Source: an uncultured Flavobacteriaceae bacterium (GTDB taxonomy: Bacteria; Bacteroidota; Bacteroidia; Flavobacteriales; Flavobacteriaceae). From it: DNA of 64,000 bases. This document shows positions 51,653-59,061 of this stretch, in pieces. Where the stretch lies: positions 62,001-126,000 of the forward strand of contig CANMSN010000001.1 in the NCBI GenBank assembly GCA_947500585.1. Reading direction: 5' to 3'. Within the stretch, counting starts at the first letter, position 1; each line of letters opens with the position of its first letter. The notes beneath the pieces were generated by a model. It worked only from the letters and a program-made list of their open reading frames with translations. It searched no databases and had not been told where the DNA came from. The translations under genes and the position numbers were made by a program.

Positions 51653-54115
51653 TTATACGTTTTGTTTAAATATCTGTTTCATCTTATCAATAAAACTTTT
51701 CTTTTTATTATTTTCATGATAGGTATTACCATAAACCCCATAACCATAGCCGTAACCATAACCGTAACTTTTACTAGAATTGTCCTTATAAAAATTTAAC
51801 ACAAAACTTAAATTCTTTATTTCTTTCATTTTATACTTGGCATTAATAAATTGTAACATGCCTTTTTTGGTATAGTTTAATCTGAGAATAAAAATATTGG
51901 TATCTGAATATTTGGCTAAATCTTGTGCGTCTGTCACTATACCAAGCGGTGGCGTGTCTAAAATAATGACATCATATGCCTCTTTAAGTGAGCTAATTAG
52001 TACATCCATACGATCGCTTATAAGAAGCTCTGACGGATTAGGTGGTACAGGACCAGCAGTTATAATATCTAAATTCTCTACTTCTGTAGTGCTTGTTACC
52101 GCCTCTAAACTCTGCTCACCTATCAAATAATTAACAACACCTATTTTGTTAGTAAGATTAAAATCGTCAAATATTTTTGGCTTTCTTAAATCTAAACCTA
52201 CTAAAACGGTTTTTTTACCAGATAAGGCATATATGGTTGCCATATTAATAGCACAAAACGTCTTACCTTCGCCACTCACAGACGACGTAATGAGTATGGT
52301 TTTTGCCTGCTTATTATTATTTTTTAATATAAATTGTAAGCTAGACCGAATGGCTCTAAAAGATTCGGCTACTGCAGATTTTGGTTTTTGAAAAACAACT
52401 AAGTTATTTTTATTTTTTTCCTTACCAATAACACCCAAAATAGAAATGCTAGACAATCGCTTAACGTCTTCCACTCCATGAATGGTATTATCTAAAAAAT
52501 AAACTACAAAAAGTGTAATTATAGGAATAAAAAAACCTGCCAAAAGACCAATTAAATAACTTAATGAGGTATTGGGGCCTACTTTACCACCACCAATATC
52601 TTTAGCCCCATCAACAATAACAATGTCTGATATATTTGCTGCCCGAGCAATAGCTGCCTCACTTCTTTTGGTTATATATTGATCATATGCTGCTTGACTA
52701 ACGTTAAGTTGTCTTTCTATTTTCAAAAATTCTTGCTGGTCATTAGGTAAATTTGACAGTCTACTTTGTAAAACTCCTATATTACTATTTATATTTTTTA
52801 ATTGCGTTCCTAAAGTGTTTTTGGTAGATGCAATAGTTTCCAAAAGCACATTTTTTTCAGCATCGATTTGCCTATCTATATTTTGAAAAATACTAGATTC
52901 TTCTCGTGTGGTATACTCTCGTGTTTTTCTTTCTGTAGATAATGCTAAAATCCTAGTTACACCACCTATAATATTTACTTCTGTGATGCCTACTGATGTT
53001 GGCGCAGCAATACCAGAATAGTCTCTTCGTGTTTTAAGATAGGTTTCTAAAGAATTTAAATAATTTAGTTTAACATTAGTCTCTTCTTGTTGCTTTTGGA
53101 AATTTTGCAAATTATCTGATATTTGCTGCATATCACCCTCAACGTCTATGATATTATTCTTTTTCCTGAAGTTATCCATTTTTTGGCTAACATCTTTAAT
53201 ATTAGAATCTACAGATGTTAAACTACTATCGATAAATTTAATAGTATTAGTTGCAAATTGGTTTTTACGTTCCAGTTCTGTCTTACTTAAAATAGCAGAG
53301 GTGGCGTTTAAATAATCAACAATTTTATTTTTGTTATGCCCAATTAACGTGAGTTGAATAATAGATGTAGATTTCTGGAGAGATGCTACTTTGATAGTCT
53401 TTTGAAAACTATTTACTACTTGGTCAAAGTCTTTAAATCTTAAAAAATATTCACTATTTGGTTCAATATTATAATCTGGTTTAAGTTCAAGAATACCGTT
53501 TAAAAAAGGAAGCTCTATAGCTTCTCCTACTTTAAATGTTTTATTAAAAGCACCAACTGGCAAATTGTAAATAGTTTGAAATGATTTAGTTGTATATAAT
53601 TGGCCTTTTCCTTGTTCGTCTTCAAATTCGGTAAACAGTTCAAAACTATTTTCATTTAAAAACCGAATACCAATAAAATTATCTAACAACTGGGGTTCAG
53701 CTAAGTTTAGCGTAAATGTAAAAGGTGCTTTTTTATAAATATCAATTTTTTGATATTTACCCTCTTGCAAATAATCCATATAAAACTTTAAAGAATCTAC
53801 TACCAATTCATTATGTGTTCTTGTTTTGAAGGTTGTAATAATCTGTCCTACTTTATCTGAAACTCCACCCCAATTAAAAGAAATACTTGTATTGGCAGTA
53901 GAAAATGGACTTTTGTTATTTTCAATAGAAATTAATGAACTTAAGCTATAAACATTTTGTTTTCTTGCATTAATAAAATATGCCACCAACAAACCTAGAG
54001 TTAAGCATAATAAAAAAACTTTCCAATAGTTTAAGATTTTATTAAAAAACCCTTTAATATCAAAGGAAAAATTTAAGCCTTCTTCATCTATATTTTGAAT
54101 GTCATGATCTAACAT
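51653..54115 (-). CDS. wzc: Wzc-like polysaccharide co-polymerase and tyrosine autokinase
   Basis: An 820-residue inner-membrane protein that controls polymer length and export together with Wza. Order: first helix (~32-48, FLLCLTLGLLVAYFINA), a long periplasmic Wzz/GNVR region with coiled coils (~300-480), second helix (~520-540), then a BY-kinase domain (~580-770) with Walker A SVSGEGKTFCAINMAT, Walker A' LVGLDLRKPKIF and Walker B VIILDTPPLGIVTD. The C-terminal tail (~784-799) is a Gly-Tyr repeat (SYGYGYGYGYGVYGNTY) that would be the autophosphorylation cluster. It starts 3 bp after wza. Confidence 0.95.
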   Translation of the reverse strand: MLDHDIQNIDEEGLNFSFDIKGFFNKILNYWKVFLLCLTLGLLVAYFINARKQNVYSLSSLISIENNKSPFSTANTSISFNWGGVSDKVGQIITTFKTRTHNELVVDSLKFYMDYLQEGKYQKIDIYKKAPFTFTLNLAEPQLLDNFIGIRFLNENSFELFTEFEDEQGKGQLYTTKSFQTIYNLPVGAFNKTFKVGEAIELPFLNGILELKPDYNIEPNSEYFLRFKDFDQVVNSFQKTIKVASLQKSTSIIQLTLIGHNKNKIVDYLNATSAILSKTELERKNQFATNTIKFIDSSLTSVDSNIKDVSQKMDNFRKKNNIIDVEGDMQQISDNLQNFQKQQEETNVKLNYLNSLETYLKTRRDYSGIAAPTSVGITEVNIIGGVTRILALSTERKTREYTTREESSIFQNIDRQIDAEKNVLLETIASTKNTLGTQLKNINSNIGVLQSRLSNLPNDQQEFLKIERQLNVSQAAYDQYITKRSEAAIARAANISDIVIVDGAKDIGGGKVGPNTSLSYLIGLLAGFFIPIITLFVVYFLDNTIHGVEDVKRLSSISILGVIGKEKNKNNLVVFQKPKSAVAESFRAIRSSLQFILKNNNKQAKTILITSSVSGEGKTFCAINMATIYALSGKKTVLVGLDLRKPKIFDDFNLTNKIGVVNYLIGEQSLEAVTSTTEVENLDIITAGPVPPNPSELLISDRMDVLISSLKEAYDVIILDTPPLGIVTDAQDLAKYSDTNIFILRLNYTKKGMLQFINAKYKMKEIKNLSFVLNFYKDNSSKSYGYGYGYGYGVYGNTYHENNKKKSFIDKMKQIFKQNV

Positions 54116-54118
54116 AGA

Positions 54119-54913
54119 TTAAAGTCTATTAATTAATAAAATAGTAGTAGATACAAACGTAAGTGATGACAAAATAATAGCTAAAGTTTCTGTACCCGTT
54201 GTCCCTGTACCCCATGACTTTTGTTTTAAAGGTTTAACATATATAATGTCATTAGGTTGTATATAGTAGTAGGGGGATTGCATTACGTTAACATCTAATA
54301 AATTTAAATGATGTACTTTTTGTCCTTGGGGGTATTGACGGATAATCATGACATCCTTCCTATCTCCCACAGTTGCAATTTCACCTGCATTAGCTATAGC
54401 CTCAAAAATATTTAATTTATTTTGGTAAAAGGTTCGCGATCCAGGATTGCCAACCTCACCATTTACTGTATAGCGCAGTCCTGTTAATTTTACCGAAACA
54501 AATAAATTTGCGGTTTCTTTAAATTGTTCTTCCAGTAATTTCTTTTCAATAAGCTTTTCCAATTCCTCAGTAGTATAGCCCAAAACGTTAATATACCCTA
54601 AAATGAGTACTCTAATATTACCATGTATATCAACCGAGAAACCATCAAAATAAGCACGCTCTTCGCTACCTGCATTTAAATCCTGATTGCCTACTGGGTT
54701 AAAAATTTGTACACTTTCCTGATCAAGTGCTTTCACCCTTATATTTAAGATATCATGAATTTGAATACGATATGGCGTAGGAAGCTCATTAACTACCAAT
54801 GTCGAATCTATTCCCTGTTTTGTTTGCTGAATATATACCAATTCCTTATTAGGTATACATGACACCAAAACAACATTAATAAATATAATAAAAATGAGAA
54901 AAATTTTCTTCAT
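54119..54913 (-). CDS. wza: Wza-like polysaccharide export lipoprotein
   Basis: The outer-membrane channel or periplasmic export protein. The 264 residues start with a lipoprotein signal ending LVSC (Cys ~19). The poly-export domain (~45-130: LPTPYRIQIHDILNIRVKAL, YFDGFSVDIHGNIRVLILGYINV) is followed by an SLBB-type domain (~145-225: YTVNGEVGNPGSRTFYQNKL, IFEAIANAGEI, YYIQPNDIIYVKPL) and a C-terminal hydrophobic anchor (~240-262). It is the first gene of the ~29-kb minus-strand locus, directly behind the candidate promoter. Confidence 0.94.
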   Translation of the reverse strand: MKKIFLIFIIFINVVLVSCIPNKELVYIQQTKQGIDSTLVVNELPTPYRIQIHDILNIRVKALDQESVQIFNPVGNQDLNAGSEERAYFDGFSVDIHGNIRVLILGYINVLGYTTEELEKLIEKKLLEEQFKETANLFVSVKLTGLRYTVNGEVGNPGSRTFYQNKLNIFEAIANAGEIATVGDRKDVMIIRQYPQGQKVHHLNLLDVNVMQSPYYYIQPNDIIYVKPLKQKSWGTGTTGTETLAIILSSLTFVSTTILLINRL

Positions 54914-54935
54914 TCTGAGGCGATTTGATTTTTAG

Positions 54936-54966
54936 CAAATATAAGTTTTCACGTTGAAGAATAAAA
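54936..54966 (-). promoter_or_regulatory. Candidate promoter of the polysaccharide operon
   Basis: On the minus strand, TATATTTG (54943-54936) matches the Bacteroidota -7 consensus TAnnTTTG. A TTTT at the -33 position (54966-54963) sits exactly 19 bp away, with one mismatch to TTTG. The -7 box is 22 bp before the wza ATG. It is the only good candidate in the short divergent gap and probably drives the whole locus. Confidence 0.55.
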
Positions 54967-55018
54967 CTTATGAGTGACTTTTTGGTTTTTTATCCCATAT
55001 TTGCAAAAAAACTATCTA

Positions 55019-56881
55019 TTGAATTATTTAACAGTTGAAAACATATCAAAATCTTACGGCGAGTTAACACTTTTTGAGAATATTTCATTTAGCGTTCATA
55101 AAGACCAGAAAATAGCTTTTGTTGCTAAAAACGGCACGGGTAAAACCTCTATTTTAAACATGCTTTCTGGTGATGATGAAGCCGATTCTGGAACTATAAC
55201 GTACAGAAACGATATTGTCGTGTCCTTTTTATCACAAGACCCAAAATTTGATAAAACTTTAACTATAGAGGAAACTATTTTAGCGAGTGATAACCCCATT
55301 TTAAAAGTAATTTCTAATTATGAAAAAGCCCTTTTAAATCCTGATGATTCAGATACCTATCAAAAAGCTTTTGAAGCTATGGAGCAACATGAAGCTTGGG
55401 ATTTTGAAACACTTTACAAACAAATACTTTTCAAACTAAAGCTTGAGGATTTAAGTCAAAAAATAAGCACCCTTTCTGGTGGACAAAAAAAACGTTTAGC
55501 ATTGGCTAACGCTTTAATTAACAAACCAGATTTATTAATTTTAGATGAACCAACAAATCATTTAGATTTAGAAATGATTGAATGGCTAGAAGCTTTTTTT
55601 GCAAAAGAAAACATCACGCTTTTTATGGTAACACACGATCGTTACTTTTTAGAGCGGGTATGTAATGAAATTATAGAATTAGATGAAGGCCAACTATACA
55701 GTTATAAAGGTAATTACTCGTATTATTTAGAAAAACGTGAAGCACGTATTGAACTTGAAGCTACTGAAACTGGTAAAGCCAAACAACTTTTTAAAAAAGA
55801 ACTAACTTGGATGCGTAGGCAACCAAAAGCGAGAACCACAAAATCCAAATCGCGTATTAATGATTTTGCTGACATAAAACATCGCGCGCACCAACGCAGA
55901 AACGACCACGAGGTTCAACTAGAGTTAAATATGGAGCGTTTAGGAAGTAAAATTCTAGAATTCCATAAAGTATCAAAAGCCTTTAAGGATAAAGTTATTC
56001 TTGATGGTTTTAATTATATGTTTCAAAAAGGAGAACGTGTGGGTATTATAGGTAAAAATGGTACAGGCAAAACTACGTTTTTAAATATTTTAACCGAAAC
56101 TGCAAAGCCCGATTCTGGAAAAGTAATAAAGGGCGACACTATTAAATTTGGGTATTATACTCAAAATGGCATCGCAATAAAACCAGAACAAAAGGTTATT
56201 GATGTTATTAGAGAGTTTGGTGATTATATTCCTTTAAAAAAAGGAAAGCAAATTAGCGCACAACAACTTTTAGAACGCTTTTTGTTTAGCAGAAAAAAAC
56301 AGTATGATTTTGTTGAAAAACTTAGCGGTGGCGAGCGTAAACGGTTATATTTATGTACCGTTTTAATTCAGAATCCAAATTTTTTAATTCTTGATGAACC
56401 TACTAACGATTTAGATATTGTTACTTTAAACGTCCTTGAAAGCTTCCTTTTAGATTTCCCTGGCTGTGTCATTGTTGTATCTCACGACCGTTATTTTATG
56501 GATAAGGTTGTTGATCACCTTTTTGTTTTTAAAGGCGAAGGTGTAGTTGAAGATTTTCCCGGAAACTATACAGATTATCGTGTTTATGAAGATAGCCAGC
56601 CTGTTATCTCAAACACTTCTGAAGACAAAAAAGAGAAAACATCCTGGAAACAAAATGATGCTAAAAAGTTGTCGTATAACGAAGAAAAAGAACTTAAAAA
56701 CATTGAGAGTAAATTGAAGTCCTTGACATTTGATAAAAAGGAAATAGAAAATAAATTTAATAATCCTGATTTATCACAAGACGAGATCAATACATTATCA
56801 GAAGAATTACAAAAAATCATCAATACCATGGATGCTAAAGAAGAACGATGGTTTGAATTATCTTCAAAATTAGAAGAATAA
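55019..56881 (+). CDS. ABC-F family ATPase
   Basis: A soluble protein with two ABC ATPase domains and no membrane part; the family binds ribosomes and relieves translation stalls. I choose the TTG at 55019, which gives 620 residues beginning MNYLTVENISKSYGELTLFE, as in relatives; the longer GTG frame at 54974 adds residues that look like leader. First domain: Walker A AKNGTGKTS, signature LSGGQKKRLALA, Walker B LLILDEPTNHLD. Linker (~240-310, RQPKARTTKSKSRIN). Second domain: GKNGTGKTT, LSGGERKRLYLC, FLILDEPTNDLD. A C-terminal coiled coil (~545-620) ends the protein. Likely the Uup-type subgroup. Confidence 0.93.
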   Translation: MNYLTVENISKSYGELTLFENISFSVHKDQKIAFVAKNGTGKTSILNMLSGDDEADSGTITYRNDIVVSFLSQDPKFDKTLTIEETILASDNPILKVISNYEKALLNPDDSDTYQKAFEAMEQHEAWDFETLYKQILFKLKLEDLSQKISTLSGGQKKRLALANALINKPDLLILDEPTNHLDLEMIEWLEAFFAKENITLFMVTHDRYFLERVCNEIIELDEGQLYSYKGNYSYYLEKREARIELEATETGKAKQLFKKELTWMRRQPKARTTKSKSRINDFADIKHRAHQRRNDHEVQLELNMERLGSKILEFHKVSKAFKDKVILDGFNYMFQKGERVGIIGKNGTGKTTFLNILTETAKPDSGKVIKGDTIKFGYYTQNGIAIKPEQKVIDVIREFGDYIPLKKGKQISAQQLLERFLFSRKKQYDFVEKLSGGERKRLYLCTVLIQNPNFLILDEPTNDLDIVTLNVLESFLLDFPGCVIVVSHDRYFMDKVVDHLFVFKGEGVVEDFPGNYTDYRVYEDSQPVISNTSEDKKEKTSWKQNDAKKLSYNEEKELKNIESKLKSLTFDKKEIENKFNNPDLSQDEINTLSEELQKIINTMDAKEERWFELSSKLEE

Positions 56882-56894
56882 TAGTTTAGTCCCC

Positions 56895-56954
56895 TCGAGC
56901 GCAGTCGAGAGGTTTTCAAAAAACACATATAAATGAGGTCTCGACTGCGCTCGA
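56895..56954. repeat. Long inverted repeat behind the ABC-F gene
   Basis: A perfect 16-bp inverted pair, TCGAGCGCAGTCGAGA (56895-56910) and TCTCGACTGCGCTCGA (56939-56954), with 28 bp between. The arms are GC-rich compared with the surroundings. It resembles a dispersed flavobacterial palindrome and may double as a terminator for the ABC-F gene. It overlaps an in-frame extension of the next gene, which argues for the later ATG start there. Confidence 0.75.
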
Positions 56955-56968
56955 CCAGACATAGCAAT

Positions 56969-57742
56969 ATGTTTCACCAAATACTTCAATACATAAAATT
57001 CTTATTAAAATCCACCAATCAACATGGTGTACATTCCCCTTTTGTGTATCATTTAATTACCAAATGTTTTTACGACAAAACAGGTTATGAAGCCTATAAA
57101 GACATTGTAAATTACAAACAAGCCCTTTTAAAAAATACGAGTACGATTGAGGTTACCGATTTAGGTGCTGGTTCACAGGTTATGAAACAGCGCGAACGAC
57201 GTATTTCAACAATGGCTAAAAATGCTGGAAGCACAATTAAAAAGGCTAAACTTTTACACAGACTAACTGCTTATTTTAAACCTAAAACTGTTTTAGAACT
57301 TGGTACATCCTTAGGAATAGCAACTCACTCTATAAGTTTAGGAAACCCAAATTCAACAATTACAACAATTGAAGGCTGCCCAAATATTTCAGAGTTTTCA
57401 AAAAAGAATTTTGAAAAACATCAATTAAAAAACATAACTAGTATTAATGGTGATTTTAAAGATGAAATTATAAAAATAAAGTCAAAATCTTTTGATTTTA
57501 TTTTCTTTGATGGGAACCATCAAAAAGAAGCTACGTTAAGCTATTTTGAAACATTACTAAACACTGTGAACAACAACTCCGTTTGGATTTTTGATGATAT
57601 TTATTGGAGTAAAGACATGACAGAAGCTTGGGAAGCCATTAAAAAACACCCTAAAACTACTGTTACTATTGATACTTATTTTTGGGGATTTGTATTTTTC
57701 AGAAAGGAACAGGTTAAAGAACATTTTTCAATAAGAGTTTAG
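56969..57742 (+). CDS. Class I SAM-dependent methyltransferase (O-methyltransferase-like)
   Basis: A 257-residue protein from ATG 56969; the upstream ATG at 56933 lies inside an inverted repeat and is unlikely. The N-terminal QHGVHSPFVYHLITKCFY is a recognisable flavobacterial opening. Methyltransferase core: VLELGTSLGIATHSISLG (motif I), ITTIEGCPNISEFSKKNF (acidic Glu after strand 2), FDFIFFDGNHQKEATLSYFE (motif like catechol O-methyltransferases) and WIFDDIYWSKDM. The substrate is unknown. Confidence 0.86.
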   Translation: MFHQILQYIKFLLKSTNQHGVHSPFVYHLITKCFYDKTGYEAYKDIVNYKQALLKNTSTIEVTDLGAGSQVMKQRERRISTMAKNAGSTIKKAKLLHRLTAYFKPKTVLELGTSLGIATHSISLGNPNSTITTIEGCPNISEFSKKNFEKHQLKNITSINGDFKDEIIKIKSKSFDFIFFDGNHQKEATLSYFETLLNTVNNNSVWIFDDIYWSKDMTEAWEAIKKHPKTTVTIDTYFWGFVFFRKEQVKEHFSIRV

Positions 57743-57769
57743 CTGATTAGTTGCTAAGTCGTTGAGATT

Positions 57770-57815
57770 CTTTTAAATTTGAAGAAACTTGGCGCCTTTG
57801 CGTCTTTGCGAGAAA
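57770..57815. repeat. Dispersed intergenic motif
   Basis: The stretch with CTTGGCGCCTTTGCGTCTTTG, shown here as CTTGGCGCC and TTTGCGTCTTTGCGAG, resembles a short sequence I recall from many flavobacterial intergenic regions. It is more GC-rich than its surroundings. Only one copy is present in this window, so the call rests on memory. Confidence 0.3.
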
Positions 57816-57822
57816 AAAGAAA

Positions 57823-58395
57823 ATGAAAATATACACAAAAACAGGCGATAAAGGTACCACCGCTTTATTTGGCGGCACTCGTGTACCAAAACATCATATA
57901 CGTATTGAAAGCTACGGAACGGTTGATGAATTAAATTCACATTTAGGTTTAATACGCGACCAAGATATTAATCAACATTACAAAGAAGTTATTATGGACA
58001 TCCAAGATAAACTCTTTACAGTTGGTGCAATATTAGCAACAGATCCTGAAAAAGCCATTTTAAAAAACGGAAAAGAACGTTTAAATATTGAAAAAATATC
58101 TGCTAAAGACATCTCCTTTTTAGAACAAGAAATGGATGCCATGAATGAAGCATTACCACCTATGACGCATTTTGTTTTACCAGGTGGCCATCAAACAGTG
58201 TCATTCTGTCACATAGCGCGTTGTGTTTGCCGTAGAGCCGAACGATTAGCCACTGCTCTAAACGATTTAGAACCTTTTGAAGCGAATGCTTTAATGTACT
58301 TAAACCGTCTTTCTGACTACCTTTTTGTATTGGCACGAAAGTTGTCCTCAGACTTACAAGCAAATGAAATTAAGTGGATTCCTGAGAAAAAGTAA
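57823..58395 (+). CDS. Cob(I)yrinic acid a,c-diamide adenosyltransferase (PduO type)
   Basis: Transfers the adenosyl group of ATP to cob(I)alamin to make coenzyme B12. The 190 residues show the PduO N-terminal ATP-binding segment MKIYTKTGDKGTTALFGGTR (1-20), ESYGTVDELNSHLGL (~30-44), and the later HFVLPGGH and ARCVCRRAERLATAL (~133-160, Arg residues for ATP) plus YLNRLSDYLFVLAR. No cobalamin synthesis genes are nearby, which fits salvage. Confidence 0.94.
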   Translation: MKIYTKTGDKGTTALFGGTRVPKHHIRIESYGTVDELNSHLGLIRDQDINQHYKEVIMDIQDKLFTVGAILATDPEKAILKNGKERLNIEKISAKDISFLEQEMDAMNEALPPMTHFVLPGGHQTVSFCHIARCVCRRAERLATALNDLEPFEANALMYLNRLSDYLFVLARKLSSDLQANEIKWIPEKK

Positions 58396-58447
58396 TTTTT
58401 CGAAGAATTTATTACAAAGGCGAAAAACAAGTAAGTTGTATAACGTC

Positions 58448-58479
58448 ATTGCAAAACATTTAGAAAATGTTGTGGCAAT
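58448..58479. repeat. REP-like hairpin
   Basis: Outer arms ATTGC (58448-58452) and GCAAT (58475-58479), inner arms AACATTT and AAATGTT, preceded by CGTC. The design resembles small dispersed palindromes of flavobacteria. The rest of the 287-bp gap 58396-58682 shows no gene, only AT-rich DNA and the promoter described next. Confidence 0.45.
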
Positions 58480-58630
58480 CTGTTAAATCGATAAAAGATT
58501 TAATGCTAAGTCAAAATAAAACCACTTAAAAGTTCTTGTATTTATTAACAAGTCAAGAATAAATTTTAAGTGTTTAAAGTACACGCAGCATACGTTCTTA
58601 AAATTAATGATTAAATAATTCGTTTTTTTC

Positions 58631-58660
58631 TTGTGTGTTTAAACTAAAAATTTATTTTTG
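58631..58660 (+). promoter_or_regulatory. Promoter of the DUF2795 gene
   Basis: TTG (58631-58633), 19 bp, then TATTTTTG (58653-58660): a full match to the Bacteroidota TTG-N19-TAnnTTTG pattern, 22 bp before the ATG. Confidence 0.65.
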
Positions 58661-58682
58661 CAAAAAATTAAACGCATAACAC

Positions 58683-58904
58683 ATGTATTGGACTTTAGAA
58701 TTAGCATCTTATTTAAGTGATGCGCCATGGCCAGCAACAAAAGACGAATTAATAGATTACGCTATTAGAACGGGAGCGCCTTTAGAGGTTGTTGAAAATT
58801 TACAGTCGATTGAAGATGAAGGTGATTCTTATGATTCGATTGAAGAAATTTGGTCAGATTACCCAACAGACGAAGATTATCTCTGGAATGAGGATGAATA
58901 TTAA
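58683..58904 (+). CDS. DUF2795 family small acidic protein
   Basis: A 73-residue protein strongly conserved in flavobacteria. The DUF2795 helix-turn part (residues ~1-45: MYWTLELASYLSDAPWPATK, ELIDYAIRTGAPLEVVENL) is followed by a very acidic tail (DEGDSYDSIEEIWSDYPTDE). Function unknown. It has its own consensus promoter and a terminator behind it. Confidence 0.88.
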   Translation: MYWTLELASYLSDAPWPATKDELIDYAIRTGAPLEVVENLQSIEDEGDSYDSIEEIWSDYPTDEDYLWNEDEY

Positions 58905-58930
58905 TAATATTGCATGCAGCATAGATAAAA

Positions 58931-58956
58931 AAGTCTCGATTTGAGGCTTTTTTTTT
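58931..58956 (+). terminator. Intrinsic terminator after the DUF2795 gene
   Basis: A hairpin AAGTCTC / GAGGCTT (one G-U pair, 4-base loop) followed by nine or more T residues, 27 bp past the stop. Confidence 0.8.
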
Positions 58957-58967
58957 GTTCTAAAATG

Positions 58968-58975
58968 TATCTTTG
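58968..58975 (+). promoter_or_regulatory. Candidate -7 element for secA
   Basis: TATCTTTG matches TAnnTTTG exactly, 86 bp before the secA ATG. No good -33 box is present at 19 bp, because the preceding terminator occupies that region. Confidence 0.4.
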
Positions 58976-59018
58976 AATGCTTTTCGAGATACAAGAAAAA
59001 TATAACATATAAACACAC

Positions 59019-59048
59019 GTTACACACAGTAAAAAAGTGTAACTTTTT
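59019..59048 (+). promoter_or_regulatory. Hairpin with U-run in the secA leader
   Basis: GTTACAC (59019-59025) and GTGTAAC (59037-59043) form a 7-bp stem followed directly by TTTTT, ending 14 bp before the secA ATG. It looks like a weak terminator or an attenuator-like structure between the likely secA promoter and its start codon. Function is a guess. Confidence 0.45.
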
Positions 59049-59061
59049 AAAATATACACAC

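Noticed and set aside
54974-55018. GTG start at 54974 for the ABC-F gene
   Set aside because: The residues before the TTG at 55019 do not resemble any ABC-F N-terminus, while the protein from 55019 begins exactly like relatives.
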